From Streptomyces roseofulvus (GTDB lineage Bacteria; Actinomycetota; Actinomycetes; Streptomycetales; Streptomycetaceae), in NCBI RefSeq assembly GCF_039534915.1, contig NZ_BAAAWE010000001.1, positions 2,852,001 through 2,916,000 on the forward strand: a stretch of 64,000 nucleotides of DNA, in the 5' to 3' direction. Shown here piece after piece: positions 1-10,672 of this stretch. The position numbers and the translations under genes are program-made. Below the pieces are notes generated by a model. That model was not told where the DNA came from. It saw only the letters and a program-made list of their open reading frames with translations, and did not search any database. Position 1 is the stretch's first letter; each line of letters opens with the position of its first letter.

Positions 1-165
1 CTTGTGCTCGCCGTAGTGCTGCTCCAGCGTCTCCTGGTCCAGCTCGCGCAGCTCCAGGGCCGCGAGGGTCCAGCCGGCCTTGCGCTCGATGCGGCCGATG
101 ATCTCGCCGACGAGGCCGCGGCGGACCGCGTCGGGCTTGAGCAGGACGAGCGTGCGCTGGCTCAC
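1..165 (-). CDS. ndk: Nucleoside diphosphate kinase, N-terminal part (runs off the window)
   Basis: Transfers the terminal phosphate of ATP to nucleoside diphosphates and so balances cytoplasmic NTP pools. Only the first 55 codons are inside the window. The protein begins [20 protein letters not shown], the classic Ndk start, with the nucleotide-site lysine in LLKPDA; the catalytic histidine lies beyond the edge. The GTG at 165 is preceded by a good GAAGGAG ribosome site. It is transcribed in the same direction as the DUF4233 gene and folC upstream of it, an arrangement I recall from other Streptomyces, where ndk leads on to mreB. Confidence 0.95.
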   Translation of the reverse strand, partial: MSQRTLVLLKPDAVRRGLVGEIIGRIERKAGWTLAALELRELDQETLEQHYGEHK

Positions 166-230
166 GGGGGGAACTCCTTCGGGAAAAGATGTGCGGGCCT
201 CTGAATCTACAGGGCCCGCACCGCTTCCCG

Positions 231-599
231 TCACGCAGCGTCAGGCCCTGCGGAGCCCTGGGCCGCGCCGTTCGAGGCGGCCCAGCGGGCCTTGATCTCG
301 TCCACCTTGCGCCCGTAGTGCACCGAGCACCACCACAGCACGGCGAAGACGGCCCCGAGGAAGAACATGACGGGGACGAAGAAGCCGCTGAGGATCAGCC
401 CGATCTGGAGGGCCCAGCCGAGCTGGACACCACCGGGACGGGTGATCATCCCGCAGAGCAGCACGGACAGGACCATCGCGACGCCGCACACCCACCACAC
501 GGTGGAGGTGGTGAGCGAGTCGTCCTTCATGGCGACGAGACCGGCGAAGCCGATGACGAAGAACTCGCCGATGAGGGTGGAGGAACAGAGCGTGCGCAT
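231..599 (-). CDS. DUF4233 family membrane protein
   Basis: A 122-residue integral membrane protein with about four hydrophobic segments (roughly residues 8-23, 34-52, 60-80 and 80-95) and a short charged tail. This matches the actinobacterial DUF4233 family, found directly downstream of folC. It starts 7 bp after the folC stop and lies 65 bp before ndk, so the three genes are probably one transcript. No biochemical function is known to me. The conserved link with folate and nucleotide genes hints at a housekeeping role, but nothing in the sequence shows one. Confidence 0.85.
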   Translation of the reverse strand: MRTLCSSTLIGEFFVIGFAGLVAMKDDSLTTSTVWWVCGVAMVLSVLLCGMITRPGGVQLGWALQIGLILSGFFVPVMFFLGAVFAVLWWCSVHYGRKVDEIKARWAASNGAAQGSAGPDAA

Positions 600-606
600 G
601 TCCGGG

Positions 607-2115
607 TCAGCCCCTCTTGAGCAGCAGCCGGGCGTCGCCGACCGTGAAGATCGAACCGGTCACCAGCACGCCGGCGCCGCCGTACTCGGCCTCCTCCTCG
701 GCGAGCGTGATCGCCGCCTCCAGGGCGTCGGGCAGCCGGGGCTCCACGACGACCCGGTCCTCGCCGAAGACCTCGACGGCGACCGCGGCGAGCGCGTCGA
801 CGTCGGTGGCGCGGGGGGTGGAGTTCTGGGTGACGACGATCTCGGCGAAGATCGGCTCGAACGCCTCCAGGAGCCCCCGGGCGTCCTTGTCGCCGCTGGT
901 GGAGACGACGCCGATGAGCCGGGAGAACCCGAAGGACTCCGAGACGGCCTCGGCGGTGGCGCGGGCCCCGTGCGGGTTGTGCGCGGCGTCGAGGACGACC
1001 GTCGGGGAGGAGCGGACGACTTCGAGGCGGCCGGGCGAGGAGGTCTGGGCGAAGGCCCGCCGGACGGTCTCGATGTCGAGGGTGCGGGCGTGCTCCGCGC
1101 CGATGCCGAAGAACGCCTCGACGGCGGCGAGCGCCACGGCCGCGTTGTGCGCCTGGTGGGCGCCGTACAGCGGCAGGAAGACCTCTTCGTACTCGCCGCC
1201 GAGGCCGCGCAGGGTCAGCAGCTGGCCGCCGACGGCCACCTCGCGGGAGACCACGCCGAACTCCATGCCCTCGCGGGCCACGGTCGCGTCGACGTCGACG
1301 GCCTTCTTCAGGAGCACCTGGGCGGCGTCCACCGGCTGCTGGGCCAGGATGACGGTCGCGCCCTGCTTGATGATCCCGGACTTCTCGCCGGCGATCTCGC
1401 CGGTGGTCTCGCCGAGCCGGTCGGTGTGGTCCAGGTCGATCGGGGTGACGACGGCGACGGAGCCGTCGATCACGTTGGTCGCGTCCCAGGTGCCGCCCAT
1501 GCCGACCTCGACGATCGCCACGTCCACCGGGGCGTCCGCGAAGGCCGCGTAGGCCATTCCGGTGAGGACCTCGAAGAAGGAGAGGCGGTACTCCTCCCGG
1601 GCGTCGACCAGCTCCACGTACGGCTTGACGTCCTGGTACGTCTCGATGAACCGCTCGGCGGAGATCGGGGCGCCGTCCAGGCTGATCCGCTCGGTGATGG
1701 TCTGCACGTGCGGCGAGGTGTAGCGGCCGGTGCGCAGCTCGAAGGCGCTGAGCAGGGACTCGACCATGCGGGCGGTCGACGTCTTGCCGTTGGTGCCCGT
1801 GATGTGGATCGAGGGGTACGCGCGCTGCGGCTCGCCCAGCACGTCCATGAGCGCCGCGATCCGCTTGACGGACGGCTCCAGCTTGGTCTCGCCCCAGCGG
1901 GTCGAGAGCTCGGTCTCGACGTCGCGCAGCGCCTTGTCCAGCTCCGGGTCCTCGGGGCGGCTGGGCACGGGGTCGCCCTGCGGCGGTCCGGCCAGGGCGC
2001 GCAGGGTGCGGCTGCCGGCCTCGATCACCGCCAGGTCGGGGTCTCGGTCCGTCGCTTCGTCGATGATGTCGTCGAAGCCGTCGGCGTGGTCGCTCTGGTC
2101 GCTCGGGTCACTCAC
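607..2115 (-). CDS. folC: Bifunctional folylpolyglutamate synthase / dihydrofolate synthase
   Basis: Adds glutamate to dihydropteroate and to folates in the cytoplasm, making folate cofactors and keeping them in the cell. The Mur-ligase ATP loop is visible as HITGTNGKTSTARM, followed by SPHVQTITERI (folate site) and a C-terminal LDAAHNPHGA motif typical of FolC. I chose the GTG at 2115 (product starts SDPSDQSDHADG, 502 residues). Reading can be extended to 2205, but the extra residues are proline- and arginine-rich and would overlap the start of the divergent mbl-like gene. No strong ribosome site precedes 2115, so it may be leaderless. First gene of the folC-DUF4233-ndk group. Confidence 0.95.
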   Translation of the reverse strand: MSDPSDQSDHADGFDDIIDEATDRDPDLAVIEAGSRTLRALAGPPQGDPVPSRPEDPELDKALRDVETELSTRWGETKLEPSVKRIAALMDVLGEPQRAYPSIHITGTNGKTSTARMVESLLSAFELRTGRYTSPHVQTITERISLDGAPISAERFIETYQDVKPYVELVDAREEYRLSFFEVLTGMAYAAFADAPVDVAIVEVGMGGTWDATNVIDGSVAVVTPIDLDHTDRLGETTGEIAGEKSGIIKQGATVILAQQPVDAAQVLLKKAVDVDATVAREGMEFGVVSREVAVGGQLLTLRGLGGEYEEVFLPLYGAHQAHNAAVALAAVEAFFGIGAEHARTLDIETVRRAFAQTSSPGRLEVVRSSPTVVLDAAHNPHGARATAEAVSESFGFSRLIGVVSTSGDKDARGLLEAFEPIFAEIVVTQNSTPRATDVDALAAVAVEVFGEDRVVVEPRLPDALEAAITLAEEEAEYGGAGVLVTGSIFTVGDARLLLKRG

Positions 2116-2216
2116 GGACCCAAGTCTACGGAGACCCACCGACAGGACCATGGACCTCCCCCTTTCGGGACCTTCGGCCCGCCGTCCGCCGGGGCCGCCC
2201 GGCAAACTTGGCGATC

Positions 2217-3239
2217 ATGGACATAGGCATCGATCTCGGCACGGCCAACACCCTCCTCTACGCGCGCGGGCAGGGCATCGTGCTCAACGAGCCGTCCGTG
2301 GTGGCGGTCCAGGAGGGCTCCCGGCACGCGCTCGCGGTCGGCGCCGAGGCGAAGGAGACGATCGGCCGGACGCCGGGCTCGATCACCGCGATCCGGCCGC
2401 TGCGGGACGGTGTGATCAGTGACTACGAGGCGGCCGAGGAGATGATCCGGCACTTCGTCCGCAAGGCGGTGCCGGGGCGGCGCCGCCCGCGCACCCGGAT
2501 GGTGGTGTGCGTGCCGAGCGGGGTCACGCCGGTGGAGCGGCGGGCGATCGTGCACGCGTCGGTCTCGGCGGGCGCGCGCGCCGTCCACCTCATCGAGGAG
2601 CCGATGGCGGCGGCGATCGGGGCGGGACTTCCGGTCTCCGACCCGCGCGGCTCGATGGTGGTGGACATCGGCGGCGGCACGACCGAGGTGGCGGTGATCT
2701 CGCTCGGGGGGATCGTCGTCGCGCAGTCGCTGCGGGTCGGCGGGGACCGCTTCGACGCGGCGATCACCGACCACGTCCGCAAGGCGCACTCGCTGCTGGT
2801 CGGCGAGCGGACGGCGGAGGACGTGAAGGTGGCGATCGGCTCGGCGTGGCCGGTGCCGGGCGGCGAGGAGTTCGAGCGGAGCGTCTTCACCGTCCGCGGC
2901 CGGGAGAAGGTCAGCGGGCTGCCCCGGACGGTGGAGCTGACCGTCCCGGAGGTCCGCGAGGCGCTCGACGAGCCGGTGGAGGCGGTCATCGCGGCGGTGC
3001 GGGTGACCCTGGAGGAGTGCCCGCCGGAGCTGGCCGGCGACGTGATGGAGCACGGCATCGTGCTGACCGGCGGCGGGGCGCTGCTGCCGGGCCTGGACCT
3101 CAGGATGGCGTCGGCGACGGGCATCCCGGTCTTCGTGGCCGACGACCCGCTGGACTGCGTGGCCCTCGGCTCGGGCCGCTGCGTGGAGGACTTCGACGGC
3201 CTCCAGCGGGTCCTGGGGAAGGCGGAGCCGACGCGGTAG
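2217..3239 (+). CDS. MreB/Mbl-like actin-family protein
   Basis: A bacterial actin homologue of 340 residues. The N-terminus DIGIDLGTANTLLYARGQG is the MreB phosphate-1 motif. VVDIGGGTTEVAVISLGG (phosphate-2) and LTGGGALLPGLD (adenosine motif) follow in the right order, so a full nucleotide pocket is present. MreB-family filaments act under the membrane in wall synthesis; in Streptomyces they mainly serve sporulation. I start at ATG 2217 because it begins the conserved block; TTG 2208 is in frame but unsupported, and neither has a clear ribosome site. The true mreBCD locus should lie beyond ndk, so this is probably the second copy (mbl). It faces away from folC and converges with the kinase downstream. 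Confidence 0.88.
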   Translation: MDIGIDLGTANTLLYARGQGIVLNEPSVVAVQEGSRHALAVGAEAKETIGRTPGSITAIRPLRDGVISDYEAAEEMIRHFVRKAVPGRRRPRTRMVVCVPSGVTPVERRAIVHASVSAGARAVHLIEEPMAAAIGAGLPVSDPRGSMVVDIGGGTTEVAVISLGGIVVAQSLRVGGDRFDAAITDHVRKAHSLLVGERTAEDVKVAIGSAWPVPGGEEFERSVFTVRGREKVSGLPRTVELTVPEVREALDEPVEAVIAAVRVTLEECPPELAGDVMEHGIVLTGGGALLPGLDLRMASATGIPVFVADDPLDCVALGSGRCVEDFDGLQRVLGKAEPTR

Positions 3240-3266
3240 CCGGGGGGCGTACGGGGAGGGCCCGGC

Positions 3267-4409
3267 TCAGCGGGAGAGGCCGGACGGAAGGGTCGCCCGG
3301 ACCACGTAGTGGCCGTCCTCCTCCCCCGCCGTGAAGGTGCCGCCCATGCTGGCGACCCGCTCGTCCATCGAGACGAGGCCGGTGCCGGTGGAGACGGGCG
3401 CGCGGTCCGGCGGGGACTTCGGCAGCGGGTTGCGGACCTCGATCCTCAGGTCCGGTCCCTCGACGCCGATCCGCACCCGGACCGGCAGGCCCGGCGCGTG
3501 CTTGGCCGCGTTCGTCAGGCACTCCTGGACCACCCGGTGGACGGCGGTCTGCCGCAGCGGCGAGAGCGCCTTGACCTCCTCGGCCACCTCCAGCTCGACC
3601 GGGCTGCCCATCCGCTCGCTCTCGGCGGCCAGGTCCGCGAGGCCCTCCAGGCCGGGCGTGGCACCGTCCCGGTCGGCGCGCCGCACGAGGGTCTCGTTCA
3701 GCATGAGGTGGGCGCGCCGTGCGGTGTCCGCGAGCTCCTCGAAGTCCTTCCGGTGCGCCTCGCCCCGGGCCCGTACGGCGAGCACCTCGGCCCGGACCGC
3801 GAGCACGGTCAGCTCGCGTCCGACCAGGTCGTGGACGTCCCGCCCGACCTGGATGCGCTCCTCCTGGACGGCCTGCCGGGCGGCGGCCTCGCGCCGCTGG
3901 ACCTCCAGGGCGCGGACGAGGTCCTGGCGGTGGGCGGCGATGCCGACGCCGGCGGCGAGGACGCCGATGGGGACGATCAGGCTGAGGAAGTCGCTGAGGG
4001 TGCCGCCGTGCTGCTCGGCGGGCCAGCCGGGCAGCTGGAAGTAGGCGTAGGCGACACCGACGTAGAGCAGGGTGGCGGCGACGGCGGCCCGGCGGCCCCG
4101 GAAGCGGCCGATGGAGTAGAGCGCGAACTGGATGAGGGTGACCTCGTGCAGCCAGCCCATCAGGGCGAGCGCGACCAGGTACGGCACCCAGGGCGCCCGG
4201 CGGCGCAGCACCAGGGTCGCGGCGCCGGCGGCGAGGACCAGGGTGGCGGTGACGCCGGTGAGCGAGTTGTCGGCGCGGGCGAGGCCGGGCACGTCGAGGA
4301 CCATGAGCGCGAAGGCGCTGAGCGCGGCGACGACGTCGAGGGCCCGGGGCGAGCCGGCCCACCGGTCCACGCGGCGGCGCAGCGCGGGGAGGGTGGAGGG
4401 GCGGACCAT
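3267..4409 (-). CDS. Orphan sensor histidine kinase (HisKA_3/NarX-LiaS type)
   Basis: A 380-residue membrane sensor kinase. Residues 24-160 form five or six membrane helices with almost no extracellular loop, suggesting it senses something within the membrane. A linker helix leads to the dimerisation block ERIQVGRDVHDLVGREL with phospho-acceptor His193. The ATPase domain has the N box QECLTNAAKHAP (near 295-306) and a G box TGTGLVSMDERVASMGGT (341-358). The family normally pairs with a NarL-type response regulator in the same operon, but none is adjacent here: it lies between the mbl-like gene and valS. Its partner must be encoded elsewhere. Start ATG 4409 has no strong ribosome site. Confidence 0.9.
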   Translation of the reverse strand: MVRPSTLPALRRRVDRWAGSPRALDVVAALSAFALMVLDVPGLARADNSLTGVTATLVLAAGAATLVLRRRAPWVPYLVALALMGWLHEVTLIQFALYSIGRFRGRRAAVAATLLYVGVAYAYFQLPGWPAEQHGGTLSDFLSLIVPIGVLAAGVGIAAHRQDLVRALEVQRREAAARQAVQEERIQVGRDVHDLVGRELTVLAVRAEVLAVRARGEAHRKDFEELADTARRAHLMLNETLVRRADRDGATPGLEGLADLAAESERMGSPVELEVAEEVKALSPLRQTAVHRVVQECLTNAAKHAPGLPVRVRIGVEGPDLRIEVRNPLPKSPPDRAPVSTGTGLVSMDERVASMGGTFTAGEEDGHYVVRATLPSGLSR

Positions 4410-4510
4410 GTCTTCATCATCCAGGGTCCTTGGTCCCTACGCCGTGGACCTGAAGTCCCGTCTGCTGTGAGATGGGGCACTTCGTCCGGGTTCCGGCCGT
4501 CCCCGGGACG

Positions 4511-4549
4511 CGGAAGGGCCCGGATCCGTACCGGTCCCGGGCCCTTCCG
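4511..4549 (-). terminator. Terminator downstream of valS
   Basis: Perfect 13-bp inverted repeat (cggaagggcccgg at 4511-4523, complement at 4537-4549) with a 13-nt loop, 10 bp past the valS stop. No T-run is evident, as is usual for high-GC actinobacteria. Confidence 0.8.
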
Positions 4550-4558
4550 CCGTCCGCG

Positions 4559-7180
4559 TCACGCCTGCGGCAGCTTCTCCAGCTGGGTGCGGATGCGGGT
4601 GATGTCCTCGTCCGCCTTGGCGAGGCGGCCCTTGATCTTGTCCACGACGTTGTCGGGGGCCTTGGCGAGGAACGCCTCGTTGCCGAGCTTGGCCTCGGCC
4701 TGGGCCTTCTCCTTCTCGGCGGCGGCCAGGTCCTTGGCGAGGCGCTTGCGCTCGGCCTCGACGTCGATGGTGCCCGACAGGTCGAGCGCGACGGTGGCGC
4801 CGGCGACCGGCAGGGAGGCGGTGGCCGAGAAGCCCTCGCCCTCCGGCTGGAGGCGCAGCACCTGGCGGATGGCCGCCTCGTGCGGCGCGAGCGCCGTGCC
4901 GTCCAGCTCCAGGCGGGCCGGGACCTTCTGACCGGGCTGGAGGCCCTGGTCGGAGCGGAAGCGGCGGACCTCGGTGACGACCCGCTGGACCAGCTCGATC
5001 TCCTTCTCCGCGGCCTCGTCGCGGAAGCCGGAGTCCTTCGGCCACTCGGCGATGACGACCGACTCGCGGCCCGTCAGCGTGGTCCACAGGGTGTCCGTGA
5101 CGAACGGGACGATCGGGTGGAGCAGCCGCAGGGTGACGTCAAGGACCTCGCCCAGGACGCGGGCCGAGACCTTGGCCTGCTCGCCGCCCTCGAAGAACGT
5201 CGTCTTCGACAGCTCGACGTACCAGTCGAAGACCTCGTCCCAGGCGAAGTGGTAGAGCGCGTCGGCGAGCTTCGCGAACTGGTAGTCGTCGTAGTAGGCG
5301 TCCGCCTCGGCGACGACCTTGTTCAGGCGGGACAGGATCCAGCGGTCGGTCGCCGACATCGCGGAGGCGTCCGGCAGCGGGCCCTCGACCGTCGCGCCGT
5401 TCATCATCGCGAAGCGGGTGGCGTTCCAGATCTTGTTGGCGAAGTTACGGGACGCCTGGACCCAGTCCTCGCCGATCGGGACGTCGACGCCCGGGTTGGC
5501 GCCCTTGGCCAGGGTGAAGCGCAGGGCGTCGGAGCCGTACTTGTCCATCCAGTCCAGCGGGTTGACCGTGTTCCCGAACGACTTCGACATCTTCTTGCCG
5601 AACTCGTCGCGGACCATGCCGTGGAACGCGATCGTGTGGAACGGCGGCTGGCCGTCCATCGCGTACAGGCCGAACATCATCATCCGGGCGACCCAGAAGA
5701 ACATGAGGTCGTAGCCGGTGACCAGGACGGAGTTCGGGTAGAACTTCTCCAGGTCCGGCGTCCGCTCCGGCCAGCCGAGCGTGGAGAACGGCCACAGGCC
5801 GGACGAGAACCACGTGTCGAGGACGTCGGTGTCCTGCGTCCAGCCCTCGCCCGTGGGCGCCTCGTCGTCGGGGCCGACGCAGACCAGCTCGCCGTTCGGG
5901 CCGTGCCAGACGGGGATGCGGTGGCCCCACCACAGCTGGCGCGAGATGCACCAGTCGTTGAGGTTGTCGACCCAGTCGAAGTAGCGCTGCGACATGTCGG
6001 CCGGGTGGATGTTGACCCGACCGTCACGGACCGCGTCACCGGCCGCCTTGGCCAGGGTCTCGACCTTCACCCACCACTGCAGGGACAGACGCGGCTCCAG
6101 CGTCGTCTTGCAGCGCGAGCAGTGGCCCACGGAGTGGACGTACGGGCGCTTCTCGGCGACGATCCGGCCCTCGGCGCGCAGGGCGGCGACGATGGCGGAG
6201 CGGGCCTCGAAGCGGTCCAGGCCCTGGAAGGGACCGTGGGTGGTGATCACGCCGCGCTCGTCGAGGACCTCGATGGATTCGAGGTCGTGGCGCTGGCCGA
6301 TGGCGAAGTCGTTCGGGTCGTGCGCCGGGGTCACCTTGACGGCGCCGGTGCCGAACTCCGGGTCGACGTGCGTGTCGGCGACGACGGGAATCGTACGGTC
6401 GGTCAGCGGCAGCTTGATCTGCTTGCCGATCAGGTGGGCGTAGCGCTCGTCGTCCGGGTGGACGGCGACGGCCGTGTCACCGAGCATCGTCTCGGCGCGG
6501 GTCGTGGCGACGACGATGGTGTCGTCACCCTCGCCGTACTTCATGGAGACGAGCTCGCCGTCGTCGTCCTGGTAGTCGACCTCGATGTCGGAGATGGCCG
6601 TCAGACAGCGCGGGCACCAGTTGATGATGCGCTCGGCGCGGTAGATCAGGCCGTCGTCGAACATCTTCTTGAAGACGGTCTGGACGGCACGGGACAGACC
6701 CTCGTCCATGGTGAAGCGGTCCCGGCTCCAGGCCAGGCCCTCGCCGAGGCGGCGCATCTGGCCGGCGATCTGGCCGCCGGACTCGGCCTTCCACTCCCAG
6801 ACGCGCTCGACGAAGGCTTCGCGGCCCAGGTCGTGGCGGGACTTGCCCTCCTTGGCGAGCTCACGCTCGACGACGTTCTGGGTGGCGATGCCGGCGTGGT
6901 CCATGCCCGGCTGCCACAGCGTCTCGAAGCCTTGCATGCGCTTGCGGCGCGTGAGGGCGTCGATCAGCGTGTGCTCGAAGGCGTGGCCCAGGTGGAGCGA
7001 GCCGGTGACGTTGGGCGGCGGGATGACGATGGTGTACGCCGGCTTCTCGCTCTTCGCGTCGGCCTCGAAGTAGCCGCGCTCTACCCAGCGCTGGTACAGC
7101 GGCCCCTCTACCTCGGCCGGCGCGTACTGGGTCGGCAGTTCGGTGGTGGGCGCTGTCTGCTGCTGAGTGTTCTCGGTCAC
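4559..7180 (-). CDS. valS: Valine--tRNA ligase
   Basis: Charges tRNA-Val with valine in the cytoplasm and edits mischarged threonine. The 873-residue length suits a bacterial ValRS. The class I signature appears as [17 protein letters not shown] (HIGH motif) near residues 54-70 and [10 protein letters not shown] (KMSKS) in the middle. A CP1 editing domain lies between them, a zinc-like CPRC motif is visible in [11 protein letters not shown], and the last 70 residues form the lysine- and alanine-rich coiled coil typical of ValRS. ATG 7180 is followed by [15 protein letters not shown], a normal low-complexity leader. It diverges from the PYG-rich gene. Confidence 0.97.
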   Translation of the reverse strand: MTENTQQQTAPTTELPTQYAPAEVEGPLYQRWVERGYFEADAKSEKPAYTIVIPPPNVTGSLHLGHAFEHTLIDALTRRKRMQGFETLWQPGMDHAGIATQNVVERELAKEGKSRHDLGREAFVERVWEWKAESGGQIAGQMRRLGEGLAWSRDRFTMDEGLSRAVQTVFKKMFDDGLIYRAERIINWCPRCLTAISDIEVDYQDDDGELVSMKYGEGDDTIVVATTRAETMLGDTAVAVHPDDERYAHLIGKQIKLPLTDRTIPVVADTHVDPEFGTGAVKVTPAHDPNDFAIGQRHDLESIEVLDERGVITTHGPFQGLDRFEARSAIVAALRAEGRIVAEKRPYVHSVGHCSRCKTTLEPRLSLQWWVKVETLAKAAGDAVRDGRVNIHPADMSQRYFDWVDNLNDWCISRQLWWGHRIPVWHGPNGELVCVGPDDEAPTGEGWTQDTDVLDTWFSSGLWPFSTLGWPERTPDLEKFYPNSVLVTGYDLMFFWVARMMMFGLYAMDGQPPFHTIAFHGMVRDEFGKKMSKSFGNTVNPLDWMDKYGSDALRFTLAKGANPGVDVPIGEDWVQASRNFANKIWNATRFAMMNGATVEGPLPDASAMSATDRWILSRLNKVVAEADAYYDDYQFAKLADALYHFAWDEVFDWYVELSKTTFFEGGEQAKVSARVLGEVLDVTLRLLHPIVPFVTDTLWTTLTGRESVVIAEWPKDSGFRDEAAEKEIELVQRVVTEVRRFRSDQGLQPGQKVPARLELDGTALAPHEAAIRQVLRLQPEGEGFSATASLPVAGATVALDLSGTIDVEAERKRLAKDLAAAEKEKAQAEAKLGNEAFLAKAPDNVVDKIKGRLAKADEDITRIRTQLEKLPQA

Positions 7181-7318
7181 GGGCCCAGTTTAGGGGTGCG
7201 ACGGTCGTGTCCCGAAACGCGATTGTTCGGTAACGGTGTGACCCCCGCCGCCCCATCGCGGGGCGGCTTCCGACAGGATGTTCGCTACGCATAAACGTCC
7301 TGTGAGGGGAAGCAGTCG

Positions 7319-8254
7319 ATGAGCTACAACCAGCCGGGTCCGTACGGGGGCCAGCAGCCGCAGCAGCCCGGGCCGTACGGCCAGCAGCCGGGCCCGTACG
7401 GGCAGCCGCCGGCGCCGCAGCCCGGTTACGGCTACCCCCAGCAGGCCCCGCAGGGCGTGCCGCCGCAGCAGCCGTACGGCTACCCCCAGCAGCAGCCCGG
7501 CCCCTACGGCCAGCAGCCCCCGTACGGCGCCCCCCAGGGCCCCGGCGGCTACGTGCCCCACCCGCCCGCCCCGAAGAAGTCCAAGACCCCGCTGATCATC
7601 GGCGCGGTCGCGGTCGTCGCGGCGATCGCGGTCGGCGCGTACTTCCTGATCGGCGGCGGCGCGGGCGCCTCCGTCGCGAACGACGGCCCGCACAAGCTGG
7701 TGACGCCGGAGACGGTGCTGACCGAGTACAAGAAGTCCCCGGACGAGGGCAAGCAGTCGGACGAGGACGACTTCATCAAGGACGCGGAGAAGTACGGCGT
7801 CAAGAACCCCCAGCGGGCGAACGGCGCCTACCAGGTGAAGGACGCCAGCAACCCCCTCGCGGGCAAGATGCTGATGTTCGGCGGGGCGTACGGCGAGATC
7901 GAGGACCCCGAGAAGACCGTCGACAACGTCTTCGCCGGCATGAAGGCGGAGATGGAGGCCGAGAAGGACAAGAACGAGGGCGAGCTCATCGGCGAGCCCA
8001 AGACCGTCACCCCGGCCGAGCTCGACGGCGCCGTGATGAAGTGCCAGGAGGTCAAGTCCAAGACCGGCGAGGAGTCCGGGGGCCTCGGCCCCAAGGAGGT
8101 CACCATGCCGGTCTGCGTCTGGGGCGACCACAGCACGCTGGGCTACGTGATGCACTTCAACCTGGCCGACATGATGGCCGGCAAGGGCGGGACCATCGAT
8201 GAGGTCTCCACCATCGCCGCCAAGCTCCGCAAGGAAGTCCGCGTCAAGATTTGA
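7319..8254 (+). CDS. Pro/Gln/Tyr-rich single-pass membrane protein of unknown function
   Basis: I do not recognise a functional family. Residues 1-82 are degenerate repeats of GPYGQQP and GYPQQQP type. A basic patch (PKKSKT) then leads into one membrane helix at about 91-112, and the rest (113-311) is hydrophilic and probably outside the cell, with Cys242 and Cys266 available for a disulfide. This layout (flexible cytosolic tail, one helix, small folded exterior) is common in Streptomyces envelope proteins. ATG 7319 has a GAGGGGA ribosome site. A broken copy of its 3' end lies 130 bp downstream, suggesting the gene was once tandemly duplicated. Confidence 0.8.
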   Translation: MSYNQPGPYGGQQPQQPGPYGQQPGPYGQPPAPQPGYGYPQQAPQGVPPQQPYGYPQQQPGPYGQQPPYGAPQGPGGYVPHPPAPKKSKTPLIIGAVAVVAAIAVGAYFLIGGGAGASVANDGPHKLVTPETVLTEYKKSPDEGKQSDEDDFIKDAEKYGVKNPQRANGAYQVKDASNPLAGKMLMFGGAYGEIEDPEKTVDNVFAGMKAEMEAEKDKNEGELIGEPKTVTPAELDGAVMKCQEVKSKTGEESGGLGPKEVTMPVCVWGDHSTLGYVMHFNLADMMAGKGGTIDEVSTIAAKLRKEVRVKI

Positions 8255-8270
8255 CGCACGGCGTCCACGA

Positions 8271-8313
8271 GAAGGGAGGGGCGCCCTCACCGGTGGTCAG
8301 GGCACCCCTCTTC
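8271..8313 (+). terminator. Terminator of the PYG-rich gene
   Basis: Imperfect hairpin, left arm gaagggaggggcgccct (from 8271) and right arm agggcacccctcttc (8299-8313), beginning 16 bp after the stop codon. It corresponds to the better-formed hairpin at 8443-8483 that follows the gene-end remnant. Confidence 0.6.
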
Positions 8314-8386
8314 GTCAGACCGCGCAGGAGGAGACCAGAACAGGCCCCGGCCCCGTGGCGCCGCAGCGGCTCCTGCGAAGAGTTCC

Positions 8387-8437
8387 ATCGCCGCCGGGCT
8401 CCGCAAGGAAGTCCCGTCAAGATCTGACACGGCGCGC
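8387..8437 (+). pseudogene. Remnant of a duplicated 3' end of the PYG-rich gene
   Basis: The bases here (ccatcgccgccgggctccgc, then aaggaagt-cccgtcaagat, ctgacacggcg) match the last codons, stop and trailer of the preceding gene (8210-8263: ccatcgccgccaagctccgc, then aaggaagtccgcgtcaagat, ttgacgcacggcg). There are a few substitutions and a one-base deletion. The match continues into a similar hairpin. Upstream of 8385 nothing resembles the parent gene, so only the tail of a former tandem copy survives. Confidence 0.7.
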
Positions 8438-8442
8438 GCATG

Positions 8443-8483
8443 CGAAGGGGCGCCCCGCCGGAGTTCGGTGGGGCGCCCCTTCG
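8443..8483. terminator. Bidirectional terminator between the PYG-rich locus and clpX
   Basis: Perfect 14-bp inverted repeat (cgaaggggcgcccc at 8443-8456, complement at 8470-8483) ending 13 bp from the clpX stop. It can serve transcripts from both sides. Confidence 0.85.
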
Positions 8484-8496
8484 TCTTGAGGGTCGG

Positions 8497-9780
<1,284 letters not shown>

Positions 9781-9947
9781 GAGGTGCTTCCCCTTCGCCT
9801 GGGAGCGCTTGGTTCAGCGACTCCTGGTGCCTCATATTCGACGGTACCTTGCCGGGCCCCCCGTTCGGGCCCCCCTTGGCACGGTTCACATGGTCGCGAT
9901 TCGGCCACACGAGCCGGGAGAACCGTGCCGAGGGAAGGTCGGGCGCG

Positions 9948-10622
9948 TCAGTGTGCCGCGGCGGCCGTGCTCTTGCGGGTCGAGACGATCTGGTCGATCA
10001 GGCCGTACGCGAGGGCGTCCTCGGCCGTCAGGATCTTGTCGCGCTCGATGTCGTCGCGGATCTTCTCGATCGGCGTGGTGGAGTGCTTGGCCAGCATGGT
10101 CTCCAGCTGGTCGCGCATCCGCAGGATCTCCTTGGCCGCGATCTCCAGGTCGGAGAGCTGCTCGCGGCCGGTGCCGCCGGAGGGCTGGTGGATCAGCACA
10201 CGGGCGTTCGGCAGGGCCATCCGCTTGCCGGGGGTGCCGGCGGCGAGCAGCACGGCCGCGGCGGAGGCCGCCTGGCCCATGCAGACCGTCTGGATGTCGG
10301 GCTTCACGAACTGCATCGTGTCGTAGATGGCCGTGAGGGCGGTGAAGGAGCCGCCCGGGCTGTTGATGTAGATCGAGATGTCGCGGTCCGGGTCCATCGA
10401 CTCCAGGCACAGCAGCTGCGCCATGACGTCGTTGGCCGAGGCGTCGTCGATCTGCACGCCGAGGAAGATCACGCGCTCCTCGAAGAGCTTCGCGTACGGG
10501 TCGTACTCGCGCACGCCCTGCGAGGTGCGCTCGACGAAGCGCGGGACGACGTAGCGGTTGTCCATCGGCGCGCCGGTGTAGAGGCCGCTCGGGGAGAGGT
10601 TGTTCTGCATCTGGGTGTTCAC
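9948..10622 (-). CDS. clpP2: ATP-dependent Clp protease proteolytic subunit ClpP2
   Basis: Serine peptidase subunit of the Clp chamber. The 224-residue sequence keeps the catalytic triad: Ser120 in GQAASAAA, His145 in LIHQPSGG and Asp191 in [18 protein letters not shown] is the usual substrate-strand motif. Actinobacteria build a mixed ClpP1-ClpP2 chamber, and this gene follows clpP1 by 50 bp on the same strand, so they are co-transcribed. The start is GTG 10622. ATG at 10610 is in frame and possible, and neither has a convincing ribosome site, so the first four residues are uncertain. About 30 N-terminal residues are probably removed on maturation. Confidence 0.96.
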   Translation of the reverse strand: MNTQMQNNLSPSGLYTGAPMDNRYVVPRFVERTSQGVREYDPYAKLFEERVIFLGVQIDDASANDVMAQLLCLESMDPDRDISIYINSPGGSFTALTAIYDTMQFVKPDIQTVCMGQAASAAAVLLAAGTPGKRMALPNARVLIHQPSGGTGREQLSDLEIAAKEILRMRDQLETMLAKHSTTPIEKIRDDIERDKILTAEDALAYGLIDQIVSTRKSTAAAAH

Positions 10623-10672
10623 CGTCCTGGTGGCGTTCGGAGGGGGCTGGGGGCTCTGCGGCTGGCCGGCGC

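Noticed and set aside
4472..7294. A 940-codon open frame on the plus strand opposite valS
   Set aside because: It is a shadow of valS: high-GC DNA leaves the opposite frame open, the product is Val/Asp/Arg-rich with no family, and valS has all its motifs.
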